Notes under the pieces: generated by a model
Database searches by the model: none
The model's input: only the letters and a program-made list of their open reading frames with translations
What the model was told of the DNA's origin: nothing
Assembly (NCBI RefSeq): GCF_900106835.1
Contig: NZ_FNNR01000003.1
Location: 320,381 to 384,380 of the forward strand
Origin: Arthrobacter sp. cf158
GTDB taxonomy: Bacteria > Actinomycetota > Actinomycetes > Actinomycetales > Micrococcaceae
Length of the DNA: 64,000 nucleotides
Direction of reading: 5' to 3'
Shown here: positions 1 through 8,333 of the stretch, in pieces
How the letters are laid out: each line of letters begins with the position of its first letter
Position numbering within the stretch: the stretch's first letter is position 1
Position numbers and translations under genes: made by a program

Positions 1-27
1 GGACGGTCGCGGGATTCGCGACCGTCC
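1..27. terminator. Perfect 11-bp hairpin at the window edge
   Basis: An 11-base arm (1-11) is perfectly complementary to 17-27 around a 5-base loop. It lies downstream of the leftward ABC ATPase gene and could end that transcript, or one entering from the left. On the plus strand it is followed by a moderately T-rich stretch (CTTGTTGTT). The flank needed to judge a leftward U-tract is outside the window. Confidence 0.55.
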
Positions 28-36
28 CTTGTTGTT

Positions 37-108
37 AACCGGACGGGCGTCTTCAACCGGACAGGCGTCTTCAACCGGACAGGCGCCTACAACCGGACGG
101 GCGCCTTC
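37..108. repeat. Four tandem copies of an 18-bp unit
   Basis: Units at 37-54, 55-72, 73-90 and 91-108 follow the pattern AACCGGAC(G/A)GGCG(T/C)CTTC with one to three differences each. The 18-bp period equals six codons, but the array lies after the stop codon of the neighbouring leftward gene and before a hairpin. It therefore probably sits in a 3-prime untranslated region. Function unknown. Confidence 0.85.
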
Positions 109-119
109 TGCGGGTCGGA

Positions 120-1670
120 CTAGTTTCTTGCGCGCCGGGCTTCGCCGTTTCCAGATTCAAATTTCACGCCAAGCATGTGATGTACCAGGACATCTTCATT
201 GGTGTTGGCATTGGCCTCAATAGTCACGAGTTCCCCGTCCCGCATCACGCCGATGCGCTGACACCAACTGACCATTTCTGACAGGTCTGAAGACAGGAGG
301 ATGATCGCAACCCCGGTCCGGCTCAGCTCGTTCAGCATCTTGTAGACGACTTCTTTGGCGCCGATGTCGATTCCGCGGCTGGGATGGCTAAGGATCAGCA
401 CATCGCAGTCGGTGGCCATCCACTTGGCGAGCTGCACTTTCTGCCGGTCGCCACCAGACAAGGTGCTGATGGAGCCTTGAATGTTAGTGGTGTTGATGCG
501 CATCCGGCGGACCACGTCCACCACACCACGTAGCTGGGAGATTTCGTCGTTCAGGGTCACGCCGGCCGTGCCGGCATCCGATTGAAGCCCGTCCACGATG
601 CTGGTGCTGGATTCCAGTGAGTCGGAGCTCTCCGACGAATAGCCAATCTTCAACCGCCGGGCATCCTGCCGGCTCCGTATCTGCACCGGCGTTCCGTTCA
701 TGAGGATTTTCCCGGCCGTGCTGGGATGAATGCCTGCGATCGCCTCTACGAGTTCGTGGACCCCCGAACGGTGTGTGCCTACCAGGCCGAAGATTTCCCC
801 TTTAGCGACAGTAAAGGTCACATCCCGAACCGTATCCCCCACACCGAGGTTCAGGACGCTCAACGCGTCACCGCTTCCCTCCGGCGCAGTGGGCCGGGAG
901 ACTTTCTCCCGTTCCTGCTGAAGCAAGAGGAAAGCGAGTTCGTCTTCGTTAACACCGCCGGCGTCCAGAACCTTGTGCACCCTTCCGTCGCGCATGACCG
1001 CGATGCGGTGCGCAATGGATCGGACTTCGTCGAGGCGGTGGGTGATGTAGATGATGGCCCGCCCTTGCCGGATGAGCATCCGCAGGACCTGATGCAGAAC
1101 AGCAACATCGTGGTCGGGCAGTGAGGCGGCAACCTCATCCATGATCACCAACTGCGCCTCTTCGGCAACCATCCTGAGGACTTCCACGAGGGCTTGCTCG
1201 GCACGAATCAGGGTGCCGACTTTGGCGTCCGGATTCATGCTGATGCCGATGTCCCGAATCAACTGACTGGCTTGATCCCGGAGCTGTTCATGGGATTTCC
1301 CTGACTGGAAGGTTCCCCGAAAGATGGCTTGGGTGATGGTCAGCTGGGGGTCGATTTTGAAGTTCTGGGGTATGAGTCCAACCCCGCAGGCCTGGGCCTC
1401 GTCCATCGAGTCCGGCTTGTATGTTTCGCCGCCCAGGGTGATCCGGCCACCATCGTGCTGATGGGATCCGGCCAACACGCCCATAAGGGTGGTCTTCCCT
1501 GCGCCGTTGGTTCCGATCAATCCCAGGATCTCTCCCCGATGCAGGGATAGTTCTACGCCTTTGAGGATTCGCCGCTGGTCATAGGAGGCGTGAATATCGT
1601 CAGCATGCAATAACAGGTCCAAAGAAGCTCCTAAGGCCAGGGACAAAGTCCGCCCGTCATCAGCATTCAT
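120..1670 (-). CDS. Sugar-type ABC transporter ATP-binding protein (RbsA/MglA-like, tandem ATPase)
   Basis: A 516-residue protein with two fused ABC ATPase domains, the architecture of CUT2 sugar importers, where one such polypeptide powers a permease dimer. The first domain has a good Walker A (residues 53-61, GTNGAGKTT) and a Walker B ending in MDE (177-179), but its signature region (about 154-162) lacks LSGG. The second domain has LSGGDRQ (404-410) but a degenerate P-loop (GTHRSGVH, 299-306 approx.) and ILSHP (426-430) where DEP is expected. An asymmetric second site is normal in this family, although losing the Asp-Glu pair is more extreme. No permease or binding protein is visible; they may lie beyond the left edge. 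The substrate cannot be assigned. Confidence 0.8.
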   Translation of the reverse strand: MNADDGRTLSLALGASLDLLLHADDIHASYDQRRILKGVELSLHRGEILGLIGTNGAGKTTLMGVLAGSHQHDGGRITLGGETYKPDSMDEAQACGVGLIPQNFKIDPQLTITQAIFRGTFQSGKSHEQLRDQASQLIRDIGISMNPDAKVGTLIRAEQALVEVLRMVAEEAQLVIMDEVAASLPDHDVAVLHQVLRMLIRQGRAIIYITHRLDEVRSIAHRIAVMRDGRVHKVLDAGGVNEDELAFLLLQQEREKVSRPTAPEGSGDALSVLNLGVGDTVRDVTFTVAKGEIFGLVGTHRSGVHELVEAIAGIHPSTAGKILMNGTPVQIRSRQDARRLKIGYSSESSDSLESSTSIVDGLQSDAGTAGVTLNDEISQLRGVVDVVRRMRINTTNIQGSISTLSGGDRQKVQLAKWMATDCDVLILSHPSRGIDIGAKEVVYKMLNELSRTGVAIILLSSDLSEMVSWCQRIGVMRDGELVTIEANANTNEDVLVHHMLGVKFESGNGEARRARN

Positions 1671-1688
1671 TTATCCACACTGCTGGGA

Positions 1689-1718
1689 ACTATGGACGAG
1701 GGCGCCTTTGAGAGTCAA
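1689..1718 (-). promoter_or_regulatory. Possible sigma70-type promoter of the sugar ABC ATPase
   Basis: On the minus strand TTGACT (1718-1713) and CATAGT (1694-1689) are 18 bases apart, about 20 bases before the ATG. The whole upstream region 1730-1830 is noticeably AT-richer than its surroundings, so other promoter or operator elements are possible. Confidence 0.35.
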
Positions 1719-1884
1719 ACAGATGGAATCCCTTAATGCAAAAGACTAAAACTGAAACAGCAAGGAACATGTCGTGACGCGAAATTTCCAATAATTTATA
1801 GAATTGTCATCATAGTGTTTCGCTGGTTGAAGGATTCGGAATCACGTGCGCACCGATGGCCAACGATTGGAGGCTTAAATAGAT

Positions 1885-1912
1885 GTGGTCCGGGACAGGT
1901 GTCCCGGACCAC
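1885..1912 (-). terminator. Hairpin terminator after the SDR gene
   Basis: A 12-bp perfect stem (1885-1896 with 1901-1912) and a 4-base loop lie 17 bases beyond the stop of the leftward SDR gene. On the minus strand a weak U-rich run (ATCTATTTAAG) follows. It separates the fabG/SDR transcripts from the ABC ATPase gene. Confidence 0.65.
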
Positions 1913-1929
1913 AACTAATAACGAGTGCT

Positions 1930-2682
1930 CTATTCGGCTGCCTTGTTGAAGTAATCGGCGCCGCCCACGTATTCGGTGTGGCCGGTTTCGACATCGGCGG
2001 TAACCATTCTGGCCACCTCAGCAGCGAACTCCTCTACGGAATACAACTTGCCCGCTTCCGCGCGGCGGGCCTCAATGGCGCCAGGGTTGGAGCGGTCAAG
2101 AAGCGTTGCCGTGACGGTGCCCTCGATCATATCGCCGGATACCACCACCAGGGAGATGCCCTTGTCAGCCAGGTTTGGGACGAGGGCGCGCAGCGCGTCT
2201 TCCCCGGCGCGCTTGCTCTTTGCCACCGGCTCGTACTCGGGCATGGTGGGCACGGTCTCAACGAAGTGCGCCTGATGGCTGGTGACGAAGACAACGCGCG
2301 AGCCTTCAGGCATGAGCGGGACGGCCGCATTGAGCATGTTGATCTGGGCATCGCGGTTCAGCTTGAGCGCATAGCCTTCTTCCATGCCCGATTCCATGCC
2401 ACCGGAGGCGTTAAGGACCAGGACGTCCAGTGAGCCGAATTCCTCCATGGCAGTGCTGGCAAGTGCGTGCACGCCTTCATCGGTGGTCAGGTCAGCGCCG
2501 ACAGCCGCTGCGCGTCCGCCTGCGGCCTGAATCCCGGCCACTACCTTGTTGGCGCGCGGCGCCTTCTGGCGGTAATTAACAACGACGGCGGCACCCTCGC
2601 CGGCGAGAATCTTGGCAACTTCAGCGCCAATTCCGCGGGAAGAACCCGTGACGATGGCGGTCTTGTTATCCAGCAGTCCCAT
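1930..2682 (-). CDS. Short-chain dehydrogenase/reductase with atypical catalytic motif
   Basis: A 250-residue Rossmann-fold SDR with cofactor motif TGSSRGIG (residues 12-19) and NASGG (91-95) in place of NNAG. Ser135 (VTSHQ) is at the expected position. The YxxxK signature is not canonical: Tyr150 is followed by Lys155, and if Lys157 is aligned to the usual Lys the Tyr position holds Val153. It therefore may use a shifted Tyr or be a divergent reductase. The ATG start is supported by an AAAGGAG ribosome-binding site. It lies 109 bases downstream of fabG in the same direction and may share transcription. Substrate unknown. Confidence 0.8.
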   Translation of the reverse strand: MGLLDNKTAIVTGSSRGIGAEVAKILAGEGAAVVVNYRQKAPRANKVVAGIQAAGGRAAAVGADLTTDEGVHALASTAMEEFGSLDVLVLNASGGMESGMEEGYALKLNRDAQINMLNAAVPLMPEGSRVVFVTSHQAHFVETVPTMPEYEPVAKSKRAGEDALRALVPNLADKGISLVVVSGDMIEGTVTATLLDRSNPGAIEARRAEAGKLYSVEEFAAEVARMVTADVETGHTEYVGGADYFNKAAE

Positions 2683-2791
2683 TCGTGCTCCTTTTGTTCA
2701 CTTCATCCAAATTCCGTGGGCTCGACATCCATCATGCCAGCGGCAGGGATGAAATCTGTTGTCGACCCCGGACAAAAAACTGCGCTAGCGG

Positions 2792-3517
2792 CTAGTGGCC
2801 CATTCCGAGGCCACCATCCACCGGGATGACCGCACCTGAGATGTACGCGGCTTCGTCACTCGCAACCCAGCGCACGACGTCCGCTACCTCGGAGGCTTCG
2901 GCGAAGCGCCCTGCGGGAACGCTGGCCAGATAGGACTTCTGGGTATCCTCCGGCAATTCTGCGGTCATGTCGGTGTTGATAAAGCCCGGTGCCACCACGT
3001 TGGCCGTGATACCCCGGCTTCCGAGCTCGCGGGTCAGTGAGCGCGCGATCCCCACCATGCCGGCTTTGGAGGCGGAGTAATTGATCTGGCCGGGTGCACC
3101 ATAGAGGCCTGACACCGAGGAGATGAGGACCACACGTCCCTTGCGAAGCCGGATCATGCCCTTGGACGCCCGCTTGATGACACGGAAAGCGCCGGTCAGG
3201 TTGGTATCCAGCACCGACGTGAAGTCTTCTTCGCTCATGCGGAGCAGGAGCGTGTCCTTGGTGATGCCTGCATTGGCTACCAGGACCTGGACCGGCCCGT
3301 GTGCCTCTTCGACAATCTTGAACGCCGCATCAATGGAGGCCTCGTCCGTGACGTCGGCTTTCACGCCCAGGATGCCTTCAGGCAATTCTGTTTCACTTCG
3401 GTAGGTGACCGCTACTTTGTCACCATTGGCAAGGAACGATTCCGCAATGGCAAGGCCGATCCCTCGGTTGCCGCCGGTGATGAGGACGCTCCGGCCGGTG
3501 GATACTGCTTCAGTCAT
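2792..3517 (-). CDS. fabG: 3-oxoacyl-[ACP] reductase FabG
   Basis: A 241-residue classical SDR. It shows TGGNRGIG (14-21), NAG (82-84), Asn106, Ser134 (LISSVSG) and Tyr147-x3-Lys151 (NYSASK), the complete SDR tetrad. By family it reduces 3-oxoacyl-ACP with NADPH in fatty-acid elongation. The ATG at 3517 is preferred over a longer frame opening at 3619 because GGAG lies about nine bases upstream and homology begins here. In mycobacteria fabG1 is followed by inhA; here the next gene is a different SDR, not an enoyl reductase. It is divergent from the DUF3099 gene. Confidence 0.88.
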   Translation of the reverse strand: MTEAVSTGRSVLITGGNRGIGLAIAESFLANGDKVAVTYRSETELPEGILGVKADVTDEASIDAAFKIVEEAHGPVQVLVANAGITKDTLLLRMSEEDFTSVLDTNLTGAFRVIKRASKGMIRLRKGRVVLISSVSGLYGAPGQINYSASKAGMVGIARSLTRELGSRGITANVVAPGFINTDMTAELPEDTQKSYLASVPAGRFAEASEVADVVRWVASDEAAYISGAVIPVDGGLGMGH

Positions 3518-3657
3518 GCTTTCGCTCCAGGTTCCGCGGCACTTAACGGCCGCTATGAAGAGGGATTTTCCTGTGTCGATCTTATCCGCCACCCGCCACA
3601 ACCGGCCGGTAACCAGCAACGCGCGTGGTTTGGGCGCATAGAGCGTTGGTGAGAGAA

Positions 3658-3685
3658 TTGACAGAGGCCTTTGGAGCGTGATGAT
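3658..3685 (+). promoter_or_regulatory. Promoter of the DUF3099 gene (leaderless)
   Basis: A perfect TTGACA (3658-3663) is followed after 16 bases by GATGAT (3680-3685). Exactly six bases later comes a GTG at 3692. The predicted transcript would start at or next to that GTG, the leaderless geometry seen at several other genes in the window. Confidence 0.5.
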
Positions 3686-3691
3686 TCAGTT

Positions 3692-4168
3692 GTGACACGA
3701 GAAGACAGTCCCCTGCAGCAAGTGCCCGGGGAACCGGACGCTGTTTCCAGTGATCCCGAAGTCCACAGCATCACTGATGCCGCTGCTGCACATTCAGAAG
3801 ACATGCGCGACCGCATGATCAAGTACGCCGTGGCCATGGGTATCCGCATGGTCTGCATCATTCTGATCTTTGTTGTGGACGGCTGGTTCAAGATCATTGC
3901 CATCGCAGGCGCCGTCTTCCTTCCATGGATCGCCGTGGTCATCGCCAATGGGAACGACAAAGCCGAGGACCACAGTGAATCGCTGCTGGACTATGTGGCC
4001 GTTCCGGAGATTGAAGGCTCCACACAGCCCGAGCACGAAGTTTCAGAAGAGCCCACTGTTCTCCAGGGCGAACTCGTGGACGACGAACCAGCAAGCAAAG
4101 AAGAGGGCCCGTCCACCGGGCATTCAAGCGAGGCCGGACACACCGGCAACGAACGGGCGGCTTCATGA
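3692..4168 (+). CDS. DUF3099 family two-helix membrane protein
   Basis: A protein of about 158 residues with two hydrophobic segments (about 45-62 and 65-86) in a hairpin and a long acidic hydrophilic tail. This matches the small actinobacterial DUF3099 membrane family of unknown function. The GTG at 3692 is chosen over a TTG at 3671 because a TTGACA/GATGAT promoter sits six bases before it and the protein then begins VTREDS like recalled homologs. The stop overlaps the next gene by ATGA, indicating translational coupling with the small Cys protein and SURF1. Confidence 0.72.
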   Translation: MTREDSPLQQVPGEPDAVSSDPEVHSITDAAAAHSEDMRDRMIKYAVAMGIRMVCIILIFVVDGWFKIIAIAGAVFLPWIAVVIANGNDKAEDHSESLLDYVAVPEIEGSTQPEHEVSEEPTVLQGELVDDEPASKEEGPSTGHSSEAGHTGNERAAS

Positions 4169-4440
4169 ACATCTTCAACCTTGGCGGAGCGAATGCTGCC
4201 GGCCAAGCAGATCAACGCGCCACAGCATCGGCCATGTGCTCCCGCAAGGGCTGCCGGGCCGATGCTGACTGGCAGCTTCTATGGAATAACCCACGCATCC
4301 ATACTCCTGAGCGGCGGAAAGTCTGGTTGTCCTGCGACGAACACCGGGCTTGGCTGGAGGACTACCTCCAGACGAGGGGCCTTTGGAAAGAAAGCGTGCC
4401 GTTTTTGGCCGACGAAGAATCTGCGAACGAGGCCCGCTGA
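4165..4440 (+). CDS. Small Cys-rich protein upstream of SURF1
   Basis: A 91-residue soluble protein with Cys25-x4-Cys30 and Cys57-x2-His60, a plausible zinc or metal site. It overlaps the preceding DUF3099 gene by four bases and its stop abuts the SURF1 start, so the three genes are co-translated. Similar proteins sit before SURF1 in related genomes and are sometimes named acetone carboxylase, a label for which no support is visible here. A role linked to cytochrome oxidase assembly is an inference from position only. Confidence 0.75.
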   Translation: MNIFNLGGANAAGQADQRATASAMCSRKGCRADADWQLLWNNPRIHTPERRKVWLSCDEHRAWLEDYLQTRGLWKESVPFLADEESANEAR

Positions 4441-5307
4441 ATGTACCGTTTCCTTTTCTCCAGCAAATGGCTGGGGTACTTCGTCTTGGCCGTCATCTTC
4501 GCCACAGCCTGCGTGTTTCTGGGACGCTGGCAAATGGACCGCAGGGCTGAGACCTTGGCAGAGATCAACCGCGTGGTCAGCAACTATTCGGCCACTCCTG
4601 TCCCCTTCGCAGAGGTCAAGGATCAGTTCAACGCCCTGGACCCTGAGAAGGAGTGGACCCAGGTTGAGCTTCGGGGCAGGTACGACATTGACGGTCAGCG
4701 GGTTGTCCGGAACCGGCCGCTGAACGGCCAGCCAGGCTACGACGTCGTGGTTCCTTTTCGCCTCACCACCGGCGAAGCAGTGGTGATTGACCGCGGTTGG
4801 CTGCCCATCGGCAACAACACGCCGGGGCGTCCCGACGTCGTTCCCGCACCTCCCACAGGTGAGGTCACCGTGGTTGCCCGCCTCAAGCCGGCAGAGCCCA
4901 AGCTTGACCGCGGCGCCGTGGACGGGCAGCTCGCCTCGATCGATCTGGCCAGTTTTGCCACGGAACTCCCCTACCCCCTGGCCACCGGCGCTTACGGCCA
5001 ATTGGCCAGTGAGGATCCTGCGGTCCAGGAGATGCCCACGCCGTTCCCCAAACCAGCCACGGAAGAGGGCACCCATCTCTCCTACTCCCTGCAGTGGTTC
5101 GCCTTTGGCGTTTTGATGTTCATCGGCTTTGGCTACGCGGCCCGCCAACAGGCCCGTAATGCCGCCATCGATGCCGAAGACGAAGAGGACGAGCAGATCA
5201 TCGCTGCAGGCGGAGCGCCCAAGAAGCGGACCCCTGCTCCACGGAAGAACAAACGCCCATCGTCAGAAGAAGAGGAAGACGCGATCCTTGATGCACAAGG
5301 CTACTGA
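4441..5307 (+). CDS. SURF1 family cytochrome oxidase assembly protein
   Basis: A 288-residue protein with the SURF1 plan: one transmembrane helix near the N-terminus (about 10-28), a large extracytoplasmic domain and a second helix (about 219-236). GRWQMDRR after the first helix and RNRPLNGQPGYDVVVP with DRGWLP in the middle are SURF1 hallmarks. The family aids assembly of the heme a3/CuB centre of aa3-type cytochrome c oxidase. The C-terminus is a long charged tail rich in Glu and Lys. The start directly abuts the previous stop. It fits functionally with ctaA and ctaB elsewhere in the window. Confidence 0.88.
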   Translation: MYRFLFSSKWLGYFVLAVIFATACVFLGRWQMDRRAETLAEINRVVSNYSATPVPFAEVKDQFNALDPEKEWTQVELRGRYDIDGQRVVRNRPLNGQPGYDVVVPFRLTTGEAVVIDRGWLPIGNNTPGRPDVVPAPPTGEVTVVARLKPAEPKLDRGAVDGQLASIDLASFATELPYPLATGAYGQLASEDPAVQEMPTPFPKPATEEGTHLSYSLQWFAFGVLMFIGFGYAARQQARNAAIDAEDEEDEQIIAAGGAPKKRTPAPRKNKRPSSEEEEDAILDAQGY

Positions 5308-5776
5308 TTTGAGCGCCGACCCTGTACAACACGTCCGGGCTTCTTTAACAGCAGCCGGCGCCAAGGACACTGTCCGGACTTTTGGCGAGAAGGTTCCTAC
5401 CGCGGCGGCCGCTGCTTCAGTCCTGGGGTGCGACGTTGCCGCGATCACCAACAGCCTCATCTTCGAGCTCAACGGTGAACCACTGCTCATCCTTGCCAGC
5501 GGCGCGGCCAAGGTAGATACATCGCTGGTGGCAGATCAGCTGGGATCCGGCAGAATCCGCCGTGCAAAACCCGACTTCGTGTTGCAACACACGGGCCAGG
5601 AAGTAGGCGGAGTCGCCCCTGTAGGCCACCCTGAGAAACTCCGAACCATCCTGGACACCTCGCTCCAAGAACACCCACTACTCTGGGCGGGTGCCGGAGA
5701 CCACAACTCGATGTTCTCCATCAGCTATGAGGAACTAAGGACCATCACCAACGCTGAGGAACTTCAAGTCCGTTAG
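5291..5776 (+). CDS. YbaK/aminoacyl-tRNA deacylase domain protein
   Basis: A 161-residue single-domain protein of the YbaK/ProX editing family, which hydrolyses misacylated tRNAs such as Cys-tRNA(Pro). Visible family features are the FELNGEPLLILASGAAKVD strand region, the GGVAPVGH segment and a C-terminal WAGAGDHNSMFSISYEEL. The ATG at 5291 overlaps the end of SURF1 by 17 bases; a TTG at 5309 is an alternative start. The exact mischarged substrate is unknown. It is the last gene of the rightward group and faces the ABC-F gene. Confidence 0.8.
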   Translation: MHKATDLSADPVQHVRASLTAAGAKDTVRTFGEKVPTAAAAASVLGCDVAAITNSLIFELNGEPLLILASGAAKVDTSLVADQLGSGRIRRAKPDFVLQHTGQEVGGVAPVGHPEKLRTILDTSLQEHPLLWAGAGDHNSMFSISYEELRTITNAEELQVR

Positions 5777-5823
5777 TCGCCGTATGGGCTAACAACCCGC
5801 AAGCGAAGCGACGCAACCAGGGC

Positions 5824-7422
5824 TTACGCCAGCGTAATGAGGTCCAGGTAGTCCTCGTTCCAGTGGTCTTCCACGCCGTCCGGAAGCAGCACTACACGCT
5901 CTGGATTCAGCGCTGACACCGCACCTTCGTCGTGGCTGACCATGACGACGGCGCCACTGTAGTTCTTGAGCGCCCCCAGGATTTCCGCGCGGCTGGCCGG
6001 ATCCAGGTTGTTGGTGGGCTCATCCAGGAGAAGCACGTTGGCGCTGGAAGCCACAATGGTGGCAAGCGCCAGGCGCGTCTTCTCGCCACCGGACAATACG
6101 CCTGCAGGCTTTTCAACATCGTCACCGGAGAACAGGAACGAGCCCAGGATGCCGCGTACTTCGGCATCTTTCATGTCCGGCGCTGAGGAGCGCATGTTTT
6201 CCAGGACGGTGCGATCGTGGTCCAGCGTTTCGTGCTCCTGGGCGTAGTAGCCCACCTTGAGCCCGTGGCCCGGAATGATATCGCCGGTATCAGGCTTGTC
6301 CACACCGGCGAGCATACGGAGCAAGGTGGTCTTGCCTGCGCCGTTCAGGCCGAGGATAACTACCTTGGAGCCACGGTCGATTGCCAGATCCACATCGGTG
6401 AAGATTTCGAGTGATCCGTAGGACTTGCTGAGGCCCTCGGCGGTCAAGGGGGTCTTGCCGCAGGGCGAGGGATCCGGGAAGCGCAGGGCTGCCACGCGGT
6501 CGTTTTCGCGGACGGCCTCCAAACCGCCCAGGAGACGTTCGGCTCGCTTGGCCATGTTCTGCGCGGCGACGGCCTTGGTGGCCTTGGCGCGCATCTTGTT
6601 GGCTTGGTCGATGAGGACCTGGGCCTTCTTTTCAGCGTTCGCACGCTCGCGCTTGCGGGCACGCTCATCTGTTTCGCGTTGCTGGAGGTACCGCTTCCAG
6701 CCCATGTTGTAGTAGTCGATCTGGGCCCGGTTGGCGTCCAGGTGGTAGACCTTGTTGACTGTGGCCTCGAGGAGTTCCACATCGTGGCTGATCACGATCA
6801 GTCCGCCCTGGTGGTCCTTGAGGAAATCCCGAAGCCACGTGATGGAGTCGGCGTCCAAGTGGTTGGTGGGTTCGTCCAGGAGGAGCGTTTCGGCCGAAGA
6901 GTAAAGGATACGGGCCAGCTCCACACGGCGGCGCTGGCCACCTGAAAGGGTCTTCAGCGGCTGATTGAGGATGCGTTCCGGCAAGGCAAGGTTGGAGGAG
7001 ATGGCGGCCGCCTCGGCTTCTGCCGCGTAACCGCCTCCAGCCAGGAATTCAGCTTCCAAACGGTCGTAACGGTTCATGGCCTTGCGTTGGACGGCTGCGT
7101 CCTCGCTGGCCATCTCCATCTGGGCCTTCTTGAGCTTGCCCACCACCACGTCCAGACCACGCGCGGAGAGGATACGGTCCCGGGCGAGCTGTTCCATGTC
7201 CGGTGTCCGAGGATCCTGGGGCAGGTAGCCGATCTCGCCGCTGCGGGTTACCTTGCCACCTGCCGGAAGGCCTTCACCTGCCAACACGCGGGTGAGTGTG
7301 GTCTTGCCGGCACCGTTGCGCCCCACAAGTCCGATCTTGTCCCCTTTGTCCACCCTGAAGTTGACCTGGTCCATGAGCAGGCGTGCGCCGGCGCGGAGTT
7401 CGAGTTCCTGGACGGTAATCAA
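5824..7422 (-). CDS. ABC-F family ATPase (ribosome-associated type)
   Basis: A 532-residue soluble protein with two ABC ATPase domains and no membrane segment. The first P-loop is at 34-42 (GRNGAGKTT) and a second is GLNGAGKTT. Both LSGG signatures (LSGGQRRR, LSGGEKTR) and both LLLDEPTN Walker B regions are intact. Between the domains lies a long basic helical linker (residues about 240-300) typical of ABC-F proteins that act in the ribosomal E site. The protein resembles mycobacterial Rv1473. The start appears to be TTG with an AAAGG further upstream. Whether it is a resistance or housekeeping factor cannot be told from the sequence. Confidence 0.85.
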   Translation of the reverse strand: MITVQELELRAGARLLMDQVNFRVDKGDKIGLVGRNGAGKTTLTRVLAGEGLPAGGKVTRSGEIGYLPQDPRTPDMEQLARDRILSARGLDVVVGKLKKAQMEMASEDAAVQRKAMNRYDRLEAEFLAGGGYAAEAEAAAISSNLALPERILNQPLKTLSGGQRRRVELARILYSSAETLLLDEPTNHLDADSITWLRDFLKDHQGGLIVISHDVELLEATVNKVYHLDANRAQIDYYNMGWKRYLQQRETDERARKRERANAEKKAQVLIDQANKMRAKATKAVAAQNMAKRAERLLGGLEAVRENDRVAALRFPDPSPCGKTPLTAEGLSKSYGSLEIFTDVDLAIDRGSKVVILGLNGAGKTTLLRMLAGVDKPDTGDIIPGHGLKVGYYAQEHETLDHDRTVLENMRSSAPDMKDAEVRGILGSFLFSGDDVEKPAGVLSGGEKTRLALATIVASSANVLLLDEPTNNLDPASRAEILGALKNYSGAVVMVSHDEGAVSALNPERVVLLPDGVEDHWNEDYLDLITLA

Positions 7423-7697
7423 TTCGGGTGATGCCTTTCAATGGGGAACGCTCGCGGGGACCGGTGGGCCCGATAAGTGCGGCGGGGACGGCCGTGAGAA
7501 CAGCCTGTCCAAGTCTACCGGCACCCCGGGCGCAGGCTGACATCGGCCCAGATAGAGGAAAACTGTGCCACCCGCCAAAGAATTGCCGGGTTGTGTTGTG
7601 GAGAGGCTCCAAAAAATGTTGTCAGGGCCGTCCGTATTCTCGTCAACAGGGGAAAACGCACTTTCATCGCATCGCATCACACCTGATTGGACCCACC

Positions 7698-8315
7698 ATG
7701 AGCAACACCGACGCTGCCACCGTGCAGCGAACAACAGCCACCCGTAAACACTGGACTGCCACAGACCTTGGCCTTATCGCCGTCTTCGCTGCGCTTGTGG
7801 CAGCTTCAGCTATTGTTCCCGGCATTCCGGTGGGAGCTCTTGGTGTCCCCATCACCCTGGTCACCTTGACGGTGATGCTCAGCGGTCTGGTACTGGGGGC
7901 TGGGCGGGGCTTTGCCGCCGTCGGGCTTTATGTACTGCTGGGCTTCGCGGGGCTGCCCATCTTCAGCGGTGGCCGCAGCGGCCTGGGTATCCTGGCCACG
8001 CCGTCGGCCGGCTACATCATCGCGTTCCCCCTGGCTGCAGCCGCTGCGGGCTACCTGGCAGGCATCGTGATCCGCAGGACGGTCAAGTACCGCGGGCTGT
8101 GGCTTTTCGCCGCAGCCATGGCGAGCAGCATCGTGATCATTCACGGCCTGGGCATCCTGGGCATGATGATCAACGGCAAGCTGGACTTCGGCAAGGCGTT
8201 CATCGCAGATCTCGCGTTCTACCCCGGTGACATCCTCAAGAACGTGTTGGCGGTTGTCATTGCCTTGGCCATCCACAAGGCCTTCCCGGACGTCCTGGTA
8301 CGTCGGGTCAAGTAA
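7698..8315 (+). CDS. bioY: Biotin transporter substrate-binding subunit BioY
   Basis: A 205-residue integral membrane protein with about six hydrophobic segments. It contains the BioY hallmark region GLPIFSGGRSGLG followed by TPSAGYIIAF. BioY is the S component that captures biotin in an energy-coupling-factor transporter. The next two genes encode the matching ATPase and T component, so this is a complete bioYMN system. The ATG at 7698 is preferred over the longer open frame from 7428. No convincing BioQ-type palindrome was found upstream. Confidence 0.92.
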   Translation: MSNTDAATVQRTTATRKHWTATDLGLIAVFAALVAASAIVPGIPVGALGVPITLVTLTVMLSGLVLGAGRGFAAVGLYVLLGFAGLPIFSGGRSGLGILATPSAGYIIAFPLAAAAAGYLAGIVIRRTVKYRGLWLFAAAMASSIVIIHGLGILGMMINGKLDFGKAFIADLAFYPGDILKNVLAVVIALAIHKAFPDVLVRRVK

Positions 8316-8333
8316 AGCGGGAACAATCAGTAC

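Noticed and set aside
37..108. Tandem repeats considered as a CRISPR array
   Set aside because: Units are contiguous without spacers, too short, and no cas genes occur in the window.
7591..7697. Possible BioQ or BirA operator upstream of bioY
   Set aside because: No TGAAC-N3-GTTCA-like palindrome was found; only weak promoter-like words with wrong spacing.
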